DNA from: Pseudomonas sessilinigenes
Lineage (GTDB): Bacteria; Pseudomonadota; Gammaproteobacteria; Pseudomonadales; Pseudomonadaceae
Length of the DNA stretch: 64,000 nucleotides
Assembly: GCF_003850565.1 (NCBI RefSeq)
Contig: NZ_CP027706.1
Span: forward strand, 6,138,001 to 6,202,000
Direction: 5' to 3'
How positions within the stretch are numbered: the stretch's first letter is position 1; each line of letters opens with the position of its first letter. The notes under the pieces are model-generated. The model saw only the letters and a program-made list of their open reading frames with translations, did not search any database and was not told where the DNA came from. The translations under genes were made by a program, and so were the position numbers. Of the stretch, positions 49,978 through 58,603 are shown piece by piece.

Positions 49978-50499
49978 TCAGTGACGGGCTTGCAGTACTG
50001 GCTGCACTTGCGGCATCGCCGAGGAATGGTGATTGAGGATCTTCCATTGCCCATCCAGGCGCTCATAGAGAAAGGTGTAGCGAGCCTGGACCTGTTGCTG
50101 CCGGCCATCGGCCGCGGTCAGGGTAAAGGTGTAGACGCCGCTGTCCATTGCCGCATCCGGCCCCAGGTGGCGGATCTGCCGATAGTTGACCAGCCCTACA
50201 GGCTTGGACACCAGGAAGTGCTCGAAATAGTCCTGTATCTGCTCAGGGGTGCTGCGCACCAGGTTGGAAACGGTGGGCTGCAATACCGCGTCAGGGGCAT
50301 ACAGGCTGACCACGGCTTGCGCCTTGCCACTTTGCAAGGCGCTGTTCCAGCGCTCGAACAGGCCGGCGATTTCCTGGTCCCGGGCATCCCGCGGTTGCTC
50401 GGCCACGGTGCGGTAGACGTAGGGAGTGGCCTCCAGGGCCAGGGCCAGCGGCGCAGCGAGGAACAAGCACAGGGCCAGGGCAGTGGTTTTCAGTTTCAT
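49978..50499 (-). CDS. secreted SgcJ/EcaC-family (NTF2-fold) protein
   Basis: 173-aa protein. A signal peptide (LALCLFLAAPLALA) ends before LEATPYVYRTVAEQ. The NTF2-like part covers IAGLFERWNSALQSGKAQAV, SLYAPDAVLQPT, SGVYTFTLTAADGRQQQVQA, RYTFLYERLDGQWKILNHHS. The C-terminal NHHSSAMP is typical of the SgcJ/EcaC family. Function is unclear. It is divergent from the four-gene signalling operon. Confidence 0.83.
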   Translation of the reverse strand: MKLKTTALALCLFLAAPLALALEATPYVYRTVAEQPRDARDQEIAGLFERWNSALQSGKAQAVVSLYAPDAVLQPTVSNLVRSTPEQIQDYFEHFLVSKPVGLVNYRQIRHLGPDAAMDSGVYTFTLTAADGRQQQVQARYTFLYERLDGQWKILNHHSSAMPQVQPVLQARH

Positions 50500-50668
50500 C
50501 GAGTGACTCCGGTGGGTTTCAATGCCCTGCACTGTGCCAAGGACCGCCCGGCTCGCCATCGGCCAACTGGAAACCTCGGCCTATGCCATTCGGCAGATAG
50601 GCGCAGCGCCAGCCAGCAGGTCTAATGCCCTGCCTCCCCCGATCGTACCGCTGCCCCGGAGCCCGCCC

Positions 50669-51835
50669 ATGTCCAGCCCGTCCCTCGACCCCGCCAGCGC
50701 CCTGGCCCTGCGTAGCCAGTACCGACAGGCGCAGAGCCGCGCCGCACGCCTGCGCCTGTTGGTGGATACCGGCCAGGAGCTGCTGCAACTGCCGCCTGCG
50801 CAGGTACGCCAGCGAGTGCTGCAGCGAGCCTGCGCCTTCGCCGCCATGGACCATGGCCTGTTGCTGGAATGGGGCACCGATGGCGTGGTGCAGTTGAGTG
50901 CCGGGCACGGCAGCAACGAGCACCTGCAAACCTTGCATGCCCAGGCAGGCTCGCCCCTGCAGGAACAGCCATGGCCGGCCAGCCAGGACCCAAGCCTGGT
51001 CCGGGTGCCCCTGCAGGGTGCCGACGGGCGGGTCTTCGGCATCCTGCTCCTGGCCAACAGCGTGCCCATCAGCCCGGTGCACAACGAAGACCTGGAATCC
51101 CTGCAGCTGTTGGCCACGCTGCTGGCCACGCACCTGGAAAACCAGCGGCTGCTACAGGCCCTGCAAGCTCGTGAGCGCAGCATGTCGGAGCTGGTGCAGC
51201 GCCTGTTCAGCGCCCAGGAGGACGAGCGCCGGCGCGTGGCCTACGACTTGCACGACGGCCTGGCGCAAACCCTGGCCGGTCTGCATCAGCGCCTGCAAGG
51301 GTTCGCCGGATGCTGTCCGCCGCTGCCAACGCCATTGCACGACCAATTGCAAGCCATCCTGCAACTGGCCCAGGGCTGCGTAGGCGAAGGCCGGCAGTTG
51401 ATCGGCGGCTTGCGTCCCCACGTGCTCGACGACTTCGGCCTGCTGCGAGCCATCGATCGCGAGGCCGATCGCCTGCGCGACGCCGGGCTTGCCGTGCACT
51501 GGCAACAACGCTGCCCGCAACGCTTGCCAGGCGCTCTGGAAACAGCCCTGTTCCGTATCGCCCAGGAAGCCATCAACAACATTCTCAAGCACGCCGGGGC
51601 CAGCCACACCGAGCTGAGCCTGGCCCTGGAGCAGGACCAGGCGGTGCTGTGCATCAGTGACAATGGCCGCGGCCTGCCCGATCCCCCTGTCCATGGCCTT
51701 GAGCACTGGGGTCAACTGGCGATGCAGGAGCGTGCCCACCTGCTGGGTGGCCATTTCACCTGCGACAGCCAACCCGCAGGTGGCACACGGATCCTGGTGC
51801 GCGTTCCCTTGCTGACCCGGGAGCACACGGCATGA
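50669..51835 (+). CDS. sensor histidine kinase (GAF, HisKA_3)
   Basis: 388-aa NarL-type kinase. The N-terminal part (about 40-160) looks GAF-like, then HisKA_3 (ERRRVAYDLHDGLAQTLAGL, phospho-His195) and the HATPase (FRIAQEAINNILKHAGASHT, SDNGRGLPDPP, GGTRILVRVP). No membrane segment, so cytosolic. It is the first of four genes joined by ATGA overlaps and pairs with the next LuxR-type regulator. The ATG at 50669 follows CGGAG. Confidence 0.88.
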   Translation: MSSPSLDPASALALRSQYRQAQSRAARLRLLVDTGQELLQLPPAQVRQRVLQRACAFAAMDHGLLLEWGTDGVVQLSAGHGSNEHLQTLHAQAGSPLQEQPWPASQDPSLVRVPLQGADGRVFGILLLANSVPISPVHNEDLESLQLLATLLATHLENQRLLQALQARERSMSELVQRLFSAQEDERRRVAYDLHDGLAQTLAGLHQRLQGFAGCCPPLPTPLHDQLQAILQLAQGCVGEGRQLIGGLRPHVLDDFGLLRAIDREADRLRDAGLAVHWQQRCPQRLPGALETALFRIAQEAINNILKHAGASHTELSLALEQDQAVLCISDNGRGLPDPPVHGLEHWGQLAMQERAHLLGGHFTCDSQPAGGTRILVRVPLLTREHTA

Positions 51836-52497
51836 GCGCCCCCATACGCCTGGTCCTGGCCGATGATCACGAAGTGACCCGTACCGGTTTCGTCGCCCTG
51901 CTCGCAGGCAATCCGGAGCTGACAGTGGTCGGCCAGGCCAGCGATGGCGAGCAGGCCCTGGCCCTGTGCGAGCAACTGCGTCCGGACATCGCCATCCTCG
52001 ACATCCGCATGCCCAGGCTCAATGGCCTGGGCACCGCACGCCTGTTGGGCCAGCGCCAACCGGCGGTCAAGGTGGTGATCTTCACGATGGACGACAGCCC
52101 CGACCACCTGGAAGCCGCCATGGCCGCTGGTGCCGTGGGCTACCTGCTCAAGGATGCCAGCCGGGCCGAGGTGATCGACGCACTGCAGCGGGTCGCCCGG
52201 GGCGAAGAAGTCCTTAACGGTGGCGTCAGCGCGCGCCTGCTGCGGCGCCTGACCGAACGCGGCGGCCAGGTGTCCGCGGCCCAGGCCCTGACCGCCCGCG
52301 AGCGCCAGGTACTGGGCCTGGTGGCGGGCGGCATGAGCAATCGCCAGATCGGCGAAACGCTCGGCATCACCACCGGCACCGCCAAGGCCCACGTCGAACG
52401 GGTCATCGGCAAGCTCGGCGCCGCGGATCGTACCCAGGCCGCCGTGCGTGGTATCGCCCTGGGCCTGGTGGCGCAACCGGGAGGTTCCTGGTCATGA
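51832..52497 (+). CDS. NarL/LuxR-type response regulator
   Basis: 221-aa regulator with receiver domain (phospho-Asp57 in AILDIRMPRLNG; acidic pair D11 D12; Lys in YLLKDASRAE) and a LuxR helix-turn-helix (TARERQVLGLVAGGMSNRQI, GETLGITTGTAKAHVERVIG, KLG). The ATG overlaps the kinase stop by 4 bp and the stop overlaps the next gene by 4 bp. The cognate of the preceding kinase. Confidence 0.92.
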   Translation: MSAPIRLVLADDHEVTRTGFVALLAGNPELTVVGQASDGEQALALCEQLRPDIAILDIRMPRLNGLGTARLLGQRQPAVKVVIFTMDDSPDHLEAAMAAGAVGYLLKDASRAEVIDALQRVARGEEVLNGGVSARLLRRLTERGGQVSAAQALTARERQVLGLVAGGMSNRQIGETLGITTGTAKAHVERVIGKLGAADRTQAAVRGIALGLVAQPGGSWS

Positions 52498-54818
52498 ATC
52501 TCTTCAACGCCAGGCGCTGGGCCGACCTGCCACTACGGGGCAAGGCCCTGGTGGCGATCTCCCTGCCCTTGGTCATCCTGCTGCTATCGCTGGTGTTGAT
52601 CTACAGCACCGAGCGCCAGACCGCCCGCGCCGAAGAAGACGTGCGCCGGGTGCTGCAAGTGCAGGGCGATATCCAGGCCGTGCATACCCTGCTGGCCGAA
52701 GCCGCCGCCAGCGTGCGTGGTTACCTGTTGACCGGTCGCGAAGACTTCCTGCCAGCCTACCTCCAGGCCCGCCCACGGATCGAGGCGGCCCTGCAACGCC
52801 TGGATCGGAATGTGCGCGATGAACGCATGCGCGAGTACCTGCAAACCATCACCCCCCTGATCCGTACCAAGCTCGATGGCCTGGCGGCCCTGCGCAATGG
52901 CCGTCGCGACGACGACTCGGTGACGGCGATCCTGATCGACAACAAACGGGTGCTGGACGTGCTGCGTGAGCAGATCAGCGCCATGCGCGTGCGCGAAGAC
53001 GCCCTGCTGGCCGAACGCACCGGGGCCGCTGCGGCGATCCGCATGCGCTTGCTGCTGGCCACCCTGCTCGCCGCCGGTTGCGGGCTGTTCGGCGCCATCG
53101 TCGCGGTGCTGTTGCTGTCGCGCGGCATCGTCACCCGGGTGCAGCAGGTCCAGGTCAATGCCCAGCGCCTGGCGCTGGGCCAACCGCTGCTGCCGCAGGC
53201 GCCGGAACAGGACGAGATCGGCCAGCTAGGCACACGGTTGGTGCAGGCCGGGCAACTGCTGGCCGAGCGCGAGCGCGCCCTGCGCGACAACGAGGAACGC
53301 CTGCGATTGATCATCGATGGCGTCAAGGACTACGGGATCTTCGCCCTGGATACCGCCGGCCGGGTCACCACCTGGAACGTCGGCGCGCAACGGATCAAGG
53401 GTTACCGAGAGCAGGAGATCATCGGTCGCCACTTCTCCCTGTTCTACCTGGCCGAAGAATGCCCGCAGCACCCGGACATGGCCCTGCGCGAGGCCACCGC
53501 CCATGGCCACTACATGGAAGAGGCCTGGCGCTGTCGCAAGGATGGCAGCCGGTTCTGGGCCAGCGTGGTGATCACCGCGCAGTACGATGCCAGCGGCGCG
53601 CTGCGGGGCTTTTCCAAGATCACCCGGGACATCACCGACCGCCGCGCCGCGGAGATCGCCCTGAGCACCGCCCGCGAGGAAGCGGAAAGCGCCAGTCGCG
53701 CCAAGAGCGAGTTTCTCTCGCGCATGAGCCATGAATTACGCACGCCGCTGAACGCCATCCTCGGCTTCGCCCAACTGCTGGACATGGACTCCACGGCCGG
53801 CCAGCGTCCCCAGGTTGGCCACATCCTGCGGGCCGGCCAACACCTGCTGGGGCTGATCAACGAGGTCCTGGACATCGCCCGGATCGAGGCCGGCCGCCTA
53901 CCGCTGAATGTCGAGCCCGTGGCCCTGGCCCCGGTACTGCACGAAGCCCTGACCCTGGTCTCGCCCATGGCCGCCGACGCCCATATCCAACTGGCGCCCC
54001 TACCGCCACTGGCGGCAGACAGTGCAGTGATTGCCGACCGCCAGCGGCTGGTGCAGATCCTGCTCAACCTGTTGTCCAACGCCATCAAGTACAACCGCCG
54101 GGGCGGCCGGGTCAGTATCGAGGTCAACCACTGCCAGGGACGCCAACGCATCAGTGTGATCGATACCGGCGCCGGCATCGCCAGCGAACACTTGGCGCAC
54201 CTGTTCAAGCCGTTCGAGCGTCTGGGCGCCGACCCCAGCGTCGAAGGCACCGGCCTGGGCCTGGCCCTGAGCAAGAGCCTGCTGGAAATGATGGATGGCA
54301 GCCTCCAGGTATGCAGCCGCATCGGCGAGGGCAGCCGCTTCACCCTGGAGCTGCCCTTCGTGCAACTGGCGGAACCTGCGATCACGCCCTCCCTGGCCAA
54401 GCCGCAGCCAAGCCCCCCGCCCTCGAGCGGTGCGTCGCGCCCCCAGGGCAAGGTCTTGTGCATCGAGGACAACCTGCAAAGCCTGGCGCTGATCGAGACA
54501 CTGTTGCAGCGCCGCCCGGACATCCGCCTGCTGTCGAGCATGCAGGGCCAGATCGGCCTCGACCTGGCCCGCCAGCACAACCCGCAGATGATCCTGCTGG
54601 ATGTGAACCTGCCGGACCTCTGTGGCCTGCAGGTACTGCAGCGGCTACGGGCCCTGGGCAGCACAGCCACCACCCCGATCCTGATGATCACCGCCGATGC
54701 CAGCCAGGCCACCCATCGCGCCCTGCGCGAGGCCGGGGCCACGGCGATCCTGACCAAGCCGATCCATGTCCCGGTGTTCCTCGCGCACCTGGAAACCTGT
54801 TTGCCGGAGCCCACATGA
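52494..54818 (+). CDS. hybrid sensor kinase (CHASE3-HAMP-PAS-HisKA-HATPase-REC)
   Basis: 774-aa membrane kinase. TM1 is near residues 20-40 (LVAISLPLVILLLSLVLIYS), the periplasmic CHASE3 domain is to about 180 (SVRGYLLTGREDFLPAYLQA), and TM2 with HAMP is to about 250. A PAS domain is at 275-395 (IIDGVKDYGIFALDTAGRVT). HisKA phospho-His413 is in SRMSHELRTPLNAILG. The HATPase has LLNLLSNAIKYNRRGG, DTGAGIAS and GTGLGLALSKSLLEMM. A receiver domain at the end has phospho-Asp703 (LLDVNLPD) and LTKP. ATGA overlaps join it to genes on both sides. Confidence 0.93.
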   Translation: MNLFNARRWADLPLRGKALVAISLPLVILLLSLVLIYSTERQTARAEEDVRRVLQVQGDIQAVHTLLAEAAASVRGYLLTGREDFLPAYLQARPRIEAALQRLDRNVRDERMREYLQTITPLIRTKLDGLAALRNGRRDDDSVTAILIDNKRVLDVLREQISAMRVREDALLAERTGAAAAIRMRLLLATLLAAGCGLFGAIVAVLLLSRGIVTRVQQVQVNAQRLALGQPLLPQAPEQDEIGQLGTRLVQAGQLLAERERALRDNEERLRLIIDGVKDYGIFALDTAGRVTTWNVGAQRIKGYREQEIIGRHFSLFYLAEECPQHPDMALREATAHGHYMEEAWRCRKDGSRFWASVVITAQYDASGALRGFSKITRDITDRRAAEIALSTAREEAESASRAKSEFLSRMSHELRTPLNAILGFAQLLDMDSTAGQRPQVGHILRAGQHLLGLINEVLDIARIEAGRLPLNVEPVALAPVLHEALTLVSPMAADAHIQLAPLPPLAADSAVIADRQRLVQILLNLLSNAIKYNRRGGRVSIEVNHCQGRQRISVIDTGAGIASEHLAHLFKPFERLGADPSVEGTGLGLALSKSLLEMMDGSLQVCSRIGEGSRFTLELPFVQLAEPAITPSLAKPQPSPPPSSGASRPQGKVLCIEDNLQSLALIETLLQRRPDIRLLSSMQGQIGLDLARQHNPQMILLDVNLPDLCGLQVLQRLRALGSTATTPILMITADASQATHRALREAGATAILTKPIHVPVFLAHLETCLPEPT

Positions 54819-55267
54819 CTGCCGATATGCGCATCCTGATCATCGACGACCAGCGCCCCAACCTTGACCTGATGGAACAACTGCTGGCCCGCGAAGGGCT
54901 GCACAACGTCCTGGGCAGCACCCAGCCGCTGCGCACCCTGGAGCTGTTCAACAGCTTCGAGCCGGACCTGGTGATCCTCGACCTGCACATGCCCGAGTTC
55001 GATGGTTTTGCGGTACTGGAGCAACTCAACCGACGGATTCCGGCCAACGACTACCTGCCGATCCTGGTGCTGACCGCCGACGCCACGCGCGAAACCCGCC
55101 TGCGGGCCCTGGCCCTGGGCGCGAGGGACTTCATCAGCAAGCCACTCGACGCCCTGGAAACCCTGCTGCGAATCTGGAACCTGCTGGAAACCCGGGCGCT
55201 CTACAAGACCCTGCGCACCCTGGTGCCACCGGAGCATATCGAGCTGCTGCGCCCCGCGCGAACCTGA
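54815..55267 (+). CDS. response regulator receiver protein
   Basis: 150-aa single-domain regulator with a short C-terminal extension. Acidic pair D11-D12 in ILIIDDQRPN, phospho-Asp56 in VILDLHMPEFDG, Thr/Ala in VLTADATRETR and Lys in FISKPLDALE. The tail (IWNLLETRALYKTLRTLV, PPEHIELLRP) resembles the start of HD-GYP-linked regulators but stops short. It has no output domain. Last of the coupled operon, it probably takes or passes phosphate with the hybrid kinase. Confidence 0.88.
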   Translation: MTADMRILIIDDQRPNLDLMEQLLAREGLHNVLGSTQPLRTLELFNSFEPDLVILDLHMPEFDGFAVLEQLNRRIPANDYLPILVLTADATRETRLRALALGARDFISKPLDALETLLRIWNLLETRALYKTLRTLVPPEHIELLRPART

Positions 55268-55369
55268 GTACGCAGGCCCGTGCAGGGATTGCCTGGTGGC
55301 AGGGCTCGCCAATGCCTGGCAGCACTATGCCAAGCCCGGAGTCGCCGCCGGCCAGGCGCCTGGCCTCCC

Positions 55370-56074
55370 TCAGGCCGGCTTGGGAATCTCCAGGCCGCGG
55401 ATCACCGCAGGACGCGCCAGGAAACGCGCCAACACCCGCTGCACGTTGGGGAAATTGTCGATCCCCACCAGCTCGCCCGCCTCATAGAAGCCGATCAGGT
55501 TGCGAATCCAGGGGAAGGTGGCGATATCGGCGATGGTGTAGCGCTCGCCCATGATCCAGTCACGCCCTTGCAGGTGCTTGTCGAGCACCCCCAGCAGGCG
55601 CTTGGCTTCGTTGACATAGCGCTCCAGGGGACGCTTGTCCTCGTATTCCTTGCCGGCGAATTTATTGAAGAAACCCACCTGGCCGAACATCGGCCCGATG
55701 CCGCCCATCTGGAACATCAGCCACTGGATAGTTTCATAGCGGGCCGCCGATTCCTGGGCCAGCAGTTGCCCGCTCTTGTCGGCCAGGTAGATCAGGATCG
55801 CCCCGGACTCGAACAACGCCAGCGGCTGCTCGCCCGGGCCATGGGGATCGAGGATCGCCGGGATCTTGTTGTTGGGGCTGACACTGAGGAACTCGGGTGT
55901 CATCTGGTCCTGGGTGTCGAAGCTGACGCGGTGCGCCTCATAAGGCAGGCCGATCTCCTCGAGCATGATCGAGACCTTGACTCCGTTGGGGGTGGGCAGG
56001 GAGTACAACTGGATCCAGTCGGGAAATTGCGCAGGCCATTTCTGGGTGACGGCAAAAGCGGAAAGATCGGTCAT
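55370..56074 (-). CDS. glutathione S-transferase (YghU/YfcG-like)
   Basis: 234-aa nu-class-like GST/disulfide oxidoreductase. The thioredoxin-fold N-terminus has IQLYSLPTPNGVKVSIMLEE with TPNG in the active-site position, then SPNNKIPAILD and FESGAILIYLADK. The C-terminal helices have PMFGQVGFFNKFAGKEYEDK and YTIADIATFPWIRNL. Such proteins reduce glutathione-disulfide bonds. Single gene, between the signalling operon and a phosphatase gene. Confidence 0.9.
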   Translation of the reverse strand: MTDLSAFAVTQKWPAQFPDWIQLYSLPTPNGVKVSIMLEEIGLPYEAHRVSFDTQDQMTPEFLSVSPNNKIPAILDPHGPGEQPLALFESGAILIYLADKSGQLLAQESAARYETIQWLMFQMGGIGPMFGQVGFFNKFAGKEYEDKRPLERYVNEAKRLLGVLDKHLQGRDWIMGERYTIADIATFPWIRNLIGFYEAGELVGIDNFPNVQRVLARFLARPAVIRGLEIPKPA

Positions 56075-56301
56075 GACAGGCTTCCAGTCTCAATCAAAAG
56101 GGGAACAGCGCCACAGGCGGGCAATCGCGAGGAATTATCCGTCGGCGATTCTTAAATCGGCAACCAGCAACGCTCAATCTGCCGATGATCGAACCAAATG
56201 CCATCCAGGGACTCAGAACCCACGGCTTCGACAGGCCGAAGCAACGACAGGGAACCTCGGTTTGTCAGCCATCATGAATGCCTGCCAAGAATGACAAACC
56301 C

Positions 56302-56976
56302 ATGAACTTGCCCCACCGCCTTGCCCGCTACGTCCTGCACCGCCGCTACCTGCCACTCCCCGCCCTGCTGCTGGGCAGTACTTTGTGCCTGTCACTGGAA
56401 TCCAGCGCCAGCCGCGCGCAACCAGCGGATGGCACCCAGACCCTGGTCTTTTTGCGCCACGCGGAAAAACCCGCCGGCGGCCTTGGCCAACTCAATTGCC
56501 AGGGCCTGAACCGGGCCATCGACCTGGCCTCGCTGCTGCCGGAAAAATTCGGCAAGGCGCAGTACGTGTTCGCCGCCGACCCGACGCGCAACGTCGAGGA
56601 AGGCGAGCTGGACAACTCCTACAGCTACATCCGCCCCTTGATGACCATCAGCCCCAGCGCCATCAAGCTCGGCCTGCCGGTGAACATCGACTTCGCCGCC
56701 AATGACACCAGCGAGCTGGCGGACGAACTGCTGCATGATCGCTACCACAACTCGATCATCTACACCGCCTGGTCCCACGGCTACCTGCCGGAGTTGATCA
56801 ACAAGGTCGCTGAAGAGGCCGTGGGCGAAAAGCACTCCATCACCGAAGACTGGGCCTCCAACGACTTCGACTCGTTGTACGTACTGACCCTGACCTGGCG
56901 CAATGGCAAGGCCAGCCTGCACAGCCAGAGCTACAAGCAGGGCCTGGACAACGGCGCGCATGAGTGCCCGAGCTGA
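56302..56976 (+). CDS. secreted histidine phosphatase family protein
   Basis: 224-aa protein. A hydrophobic leader (LPALLLGSTLCLSLESSASR) suggests export. The catalytic RHG-like motif is FLRHAEKP with His as phospho-acceptor, and the later catalytic His may be in AWSHGYLPEL. It lacks the full RHG (RHA instead), common in the broad superfamily. The ATG at 56302 is the likely start; an ATG at 56278 adds eight residues. Substrate unknown. Confidence 0.8.
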   Translation: MNLPHRLARYVLHRRYLPLPALLLGSTLCLSLESSASRAQPADGTQTLVFLRHAEKPAGGLGQLNCQGLNRAIDLASLLPEKFGKAQYVFAADPTRNVEEGELDNSYSYIRPLMTISPSAIKLGLPVNIDFAANDTSELADELLHDRYHNSIIYTAWSHGYLPELINKVAEEAVGEKHSITEDWASNDFDSLYVLTLTWRNGKASLHSQSYKQGLDNGAHECPS

Positions 56977-57075
56977 TCAGCCCAGGGCATTGCAGGCAGT
57001 GCGAGAGCTGAACCGGTAGGGAGGCTTGACCGGCAGCAGGCAAGCACGGGGCGCCTTCGCAACCGCAGCTTCGCC

Positions 57076-57687
57076 TCAGGCCGCCCGCCCCAGCCGTTCG
57101 CGACCATGGACCAGTTGCAAGGTGACCTCGGCCACCCGCTGGCCAAGATGCCGGGCAGTGGCGAGATCGGCTTCCGGCGGCGCGGTCTGCGCGCTTTCAT
57201 CGACATTCGACTGGGCCCCGGCCCCCAGCCAGAAACCCAGGCGGTTGAGGTCGGCGGCAGAACCGCTGGAACTGTTGTTGGCCGGCGGCAGGCTCATGTT
57301 GACCCAATGCATGCCGTGCTGGGCGGCGAACAGCGCCAGTTGCACCAGGGTGGCCAGTTTGTCTCCGGCCTGGGCACCTGAGTTGGTGAAGCCGGCAGCC
57401 ACCTTGTCGCGCCAGGTATAACCATTGGACATGACCGTGCTCGAGGTCATTTCCTGGAACGCCTTGAAGGCGGCCGACACGTTACCCAGGTAGGTGGGCG
57501 AGCCAAAGATGATGCCGTCGGCCTGGTTCAGCAGTTCCAGCTGTGCAGCGGCCTGCTCGAGGTCGAGCAACACCGCCTGTACCCCCGGGACCTGGGCCAC
57601 GCCCTCGGCAACGGCTCGCGCCTGACGCTCGGTATGGCCATAGCCACTGTGATAGACCACGGCGACCTGCGGTTGGATCAAAGTCAT
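57076..57687 (-). CDS. flavodoxin-like NAD(P)H:quinone/FMN reductase
   Basis: 203-aa WrbA/NQO-type protein. It has VAVVYHSGYGHTERQARAVA (FMN phosphate loop), GIIFGSPTYLGNVSAAFKAF and AAGFTNSGAQAGDKLATLVQ. It is the last gene of a leftward arsR - SRPBCC - flavodoxin operon; the start overlaps the preceding stop (ATGA). It reduces quinones with NAD(P)H, probably against electrophile or oxidative stress. Confidence 0.88.
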   Translation of the reverse strand: MTLIQPQVAVVYHSGYGHTERQARAVAEGVAQVPGVQAVLLDLEQAAAQLELLNQADGIIFGSPTYLGNVSAAFKAFQEMTSSTVMSNGYTWRDKVAAGFTNSGAQAGDKLATLVQLALFAAQHGMHWVNMSLPPANNSSSGSAADLNRLGFWLGAGAQSNVDESAQTAPPEADLATARHLGQRVAEVTLQLVHGRERLGRAA

Positions 57688-58124
57688 GCGATTGCTCCCA
57701 ATAAAGTGTCCATGCGTTGCAGAAATACCGGCCACAAGGCGCCGATCCGCCCGGCGCTGAGCTGGTCGCTGGCGCCAAATCCGGAATGTTCGAGATGAAT
57801 CAGGGTGCCACCAGCATTGGCCGTCAGGCTCCAGGTCACCAGGGTTTGCAGGCCGTTGACCGACTCGGTGCCATTGCCCCAGCGGTAGGCCAGCCGATGC
57901 GGCGCCTCCACCGTCAGCACCTCGCAATGGGTGATCCCGGACCAGCCCGGCAGAGGCTTGGCACGCACCGTGAAGCGATGGCCGACCACGGGCATGAAGT
58001 CGTTGTTCAGCAGCCATTCGTCCATCAACCAGGACTCGGTCAGGGCACGCCAGACCTTTTCCGGTGGATGCGACACTTGCCGCTGGAATACCAGGGTTCG
58101 ATCGTCATCCGGGATGGGGTTCAT
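57684..58124 (-). CDS. SRPBCC (AHA1-like) domain protein
   Basis: 146-aa START/Bet-v1-fold protein. VFQRQVSHPPEKVWRALTES, WLMDEWLLNNDFMPVVGHRF and AYRWGNGTESVNGLQTLVTW are the family parts. It follows an ArsR regulator with a 4-bp overlap, a frequent pairing in which the SRPBCC protein binds an unknown hydrophobic ligand. It overlaps the flavodoxin start as well. Confidence 0.88.
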   Translation of the reverse strand: MNPIPDDDRTLVFQRQVSHPPEKVWRALTESWLMDEWLLNNDFMPVVGHRFTVRAKPLPGWSGITHCEVLTVEAPHRLAYRWGNGTESVNGLQTLVTWSLTANAGGTLIHLEHSGFGASDQLSAGRIGALWPVFLQRMDTLLGAIA

Positions 58125-58444
58125 GTGTCCATGCGCCCCAACAGGTCTTCCAGCGAATCGAGTCGTTTATTCCAGAACTCGCTGTAGAAGCTCATCCAGT
58201 CGATCAGCGGCGCCAGCCCGTCAGGCTGGATGCAGTAGAAGGTCTCGCGACCGGCACGTCGGTCCTGCACCAGGCCGGCGCGCTTGAGCACCGCCAGGTG
58301 CTTGGATACCGCCGGCTGGGAGATCCCGGCCTGGGCCGTCATCGCATGCACCGATTGCTCACCCTGCTGCGCCAAGCTCTGGAACAGGCTGCGCCGTGTG
58401 CGATCGCCCAAAGCACTGAACAGGAGGTCAGTCGAAGTGTTCAT
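58121..58444 (-). CDS. ArsR-family regulator
   Basis: 107-aa winged-helix repressor: DLLFSALGDRTRRSLFQSLA, MTAQAGISQPAVSKHLAVLK, RAGLVQDRRAGRETFYCIQP. There is no ArsR-type CxC metal site in helix 3, only a lone Cys in YCIQP, so it is not an arsenic sensor of the classical kind. The ATG at 58444 is favoured; an upstream TTG is possible. A palindrome 10 bp before it is the likely operator, also facing the divergent permease gene. Confidence 0.88.
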   Translation of the reverse strand: MNTSTDLLFSALGDRTRRSLFQSLAQQGEQSVHAMTAQAGISQPAVSKHLAVLKRAGLVQDRRAGRETFYCIQPDGLAPLIDWMSFYSEFWNKRLDSLEDLLGRMDT

Positions 58445-58454
58445 CAATACATAG

Positions 58455-58489
58455 CTCAAAAGTTATGAATCGAAACCATAACTTTTGAG
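58455..58489. promoter_or_regulatory. perfect 13-bp inverted repeat, probable ArsR operator
   Basis: The arms CTCAAAAGTTATG and CATAACTTTTGAG are separated by 9 nt. The repeat begins 10 bp upstream of the arsR start, in the 159-bp divergent region to the permease gene. Autorepression is inferred, with control of the permease possible. Confidence 0.75.
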
Positions 58490-58603
58490 TTATTAGTTGT
58501 CAACGACTCCATCCCGGAAAAGATGGCGCCATGATCGATTCAGCAACCGGATCGGCCATGGGCTAAAATCGGCACTTATTGTCTTCGTGCGGAAACCCCC
58601 TTC

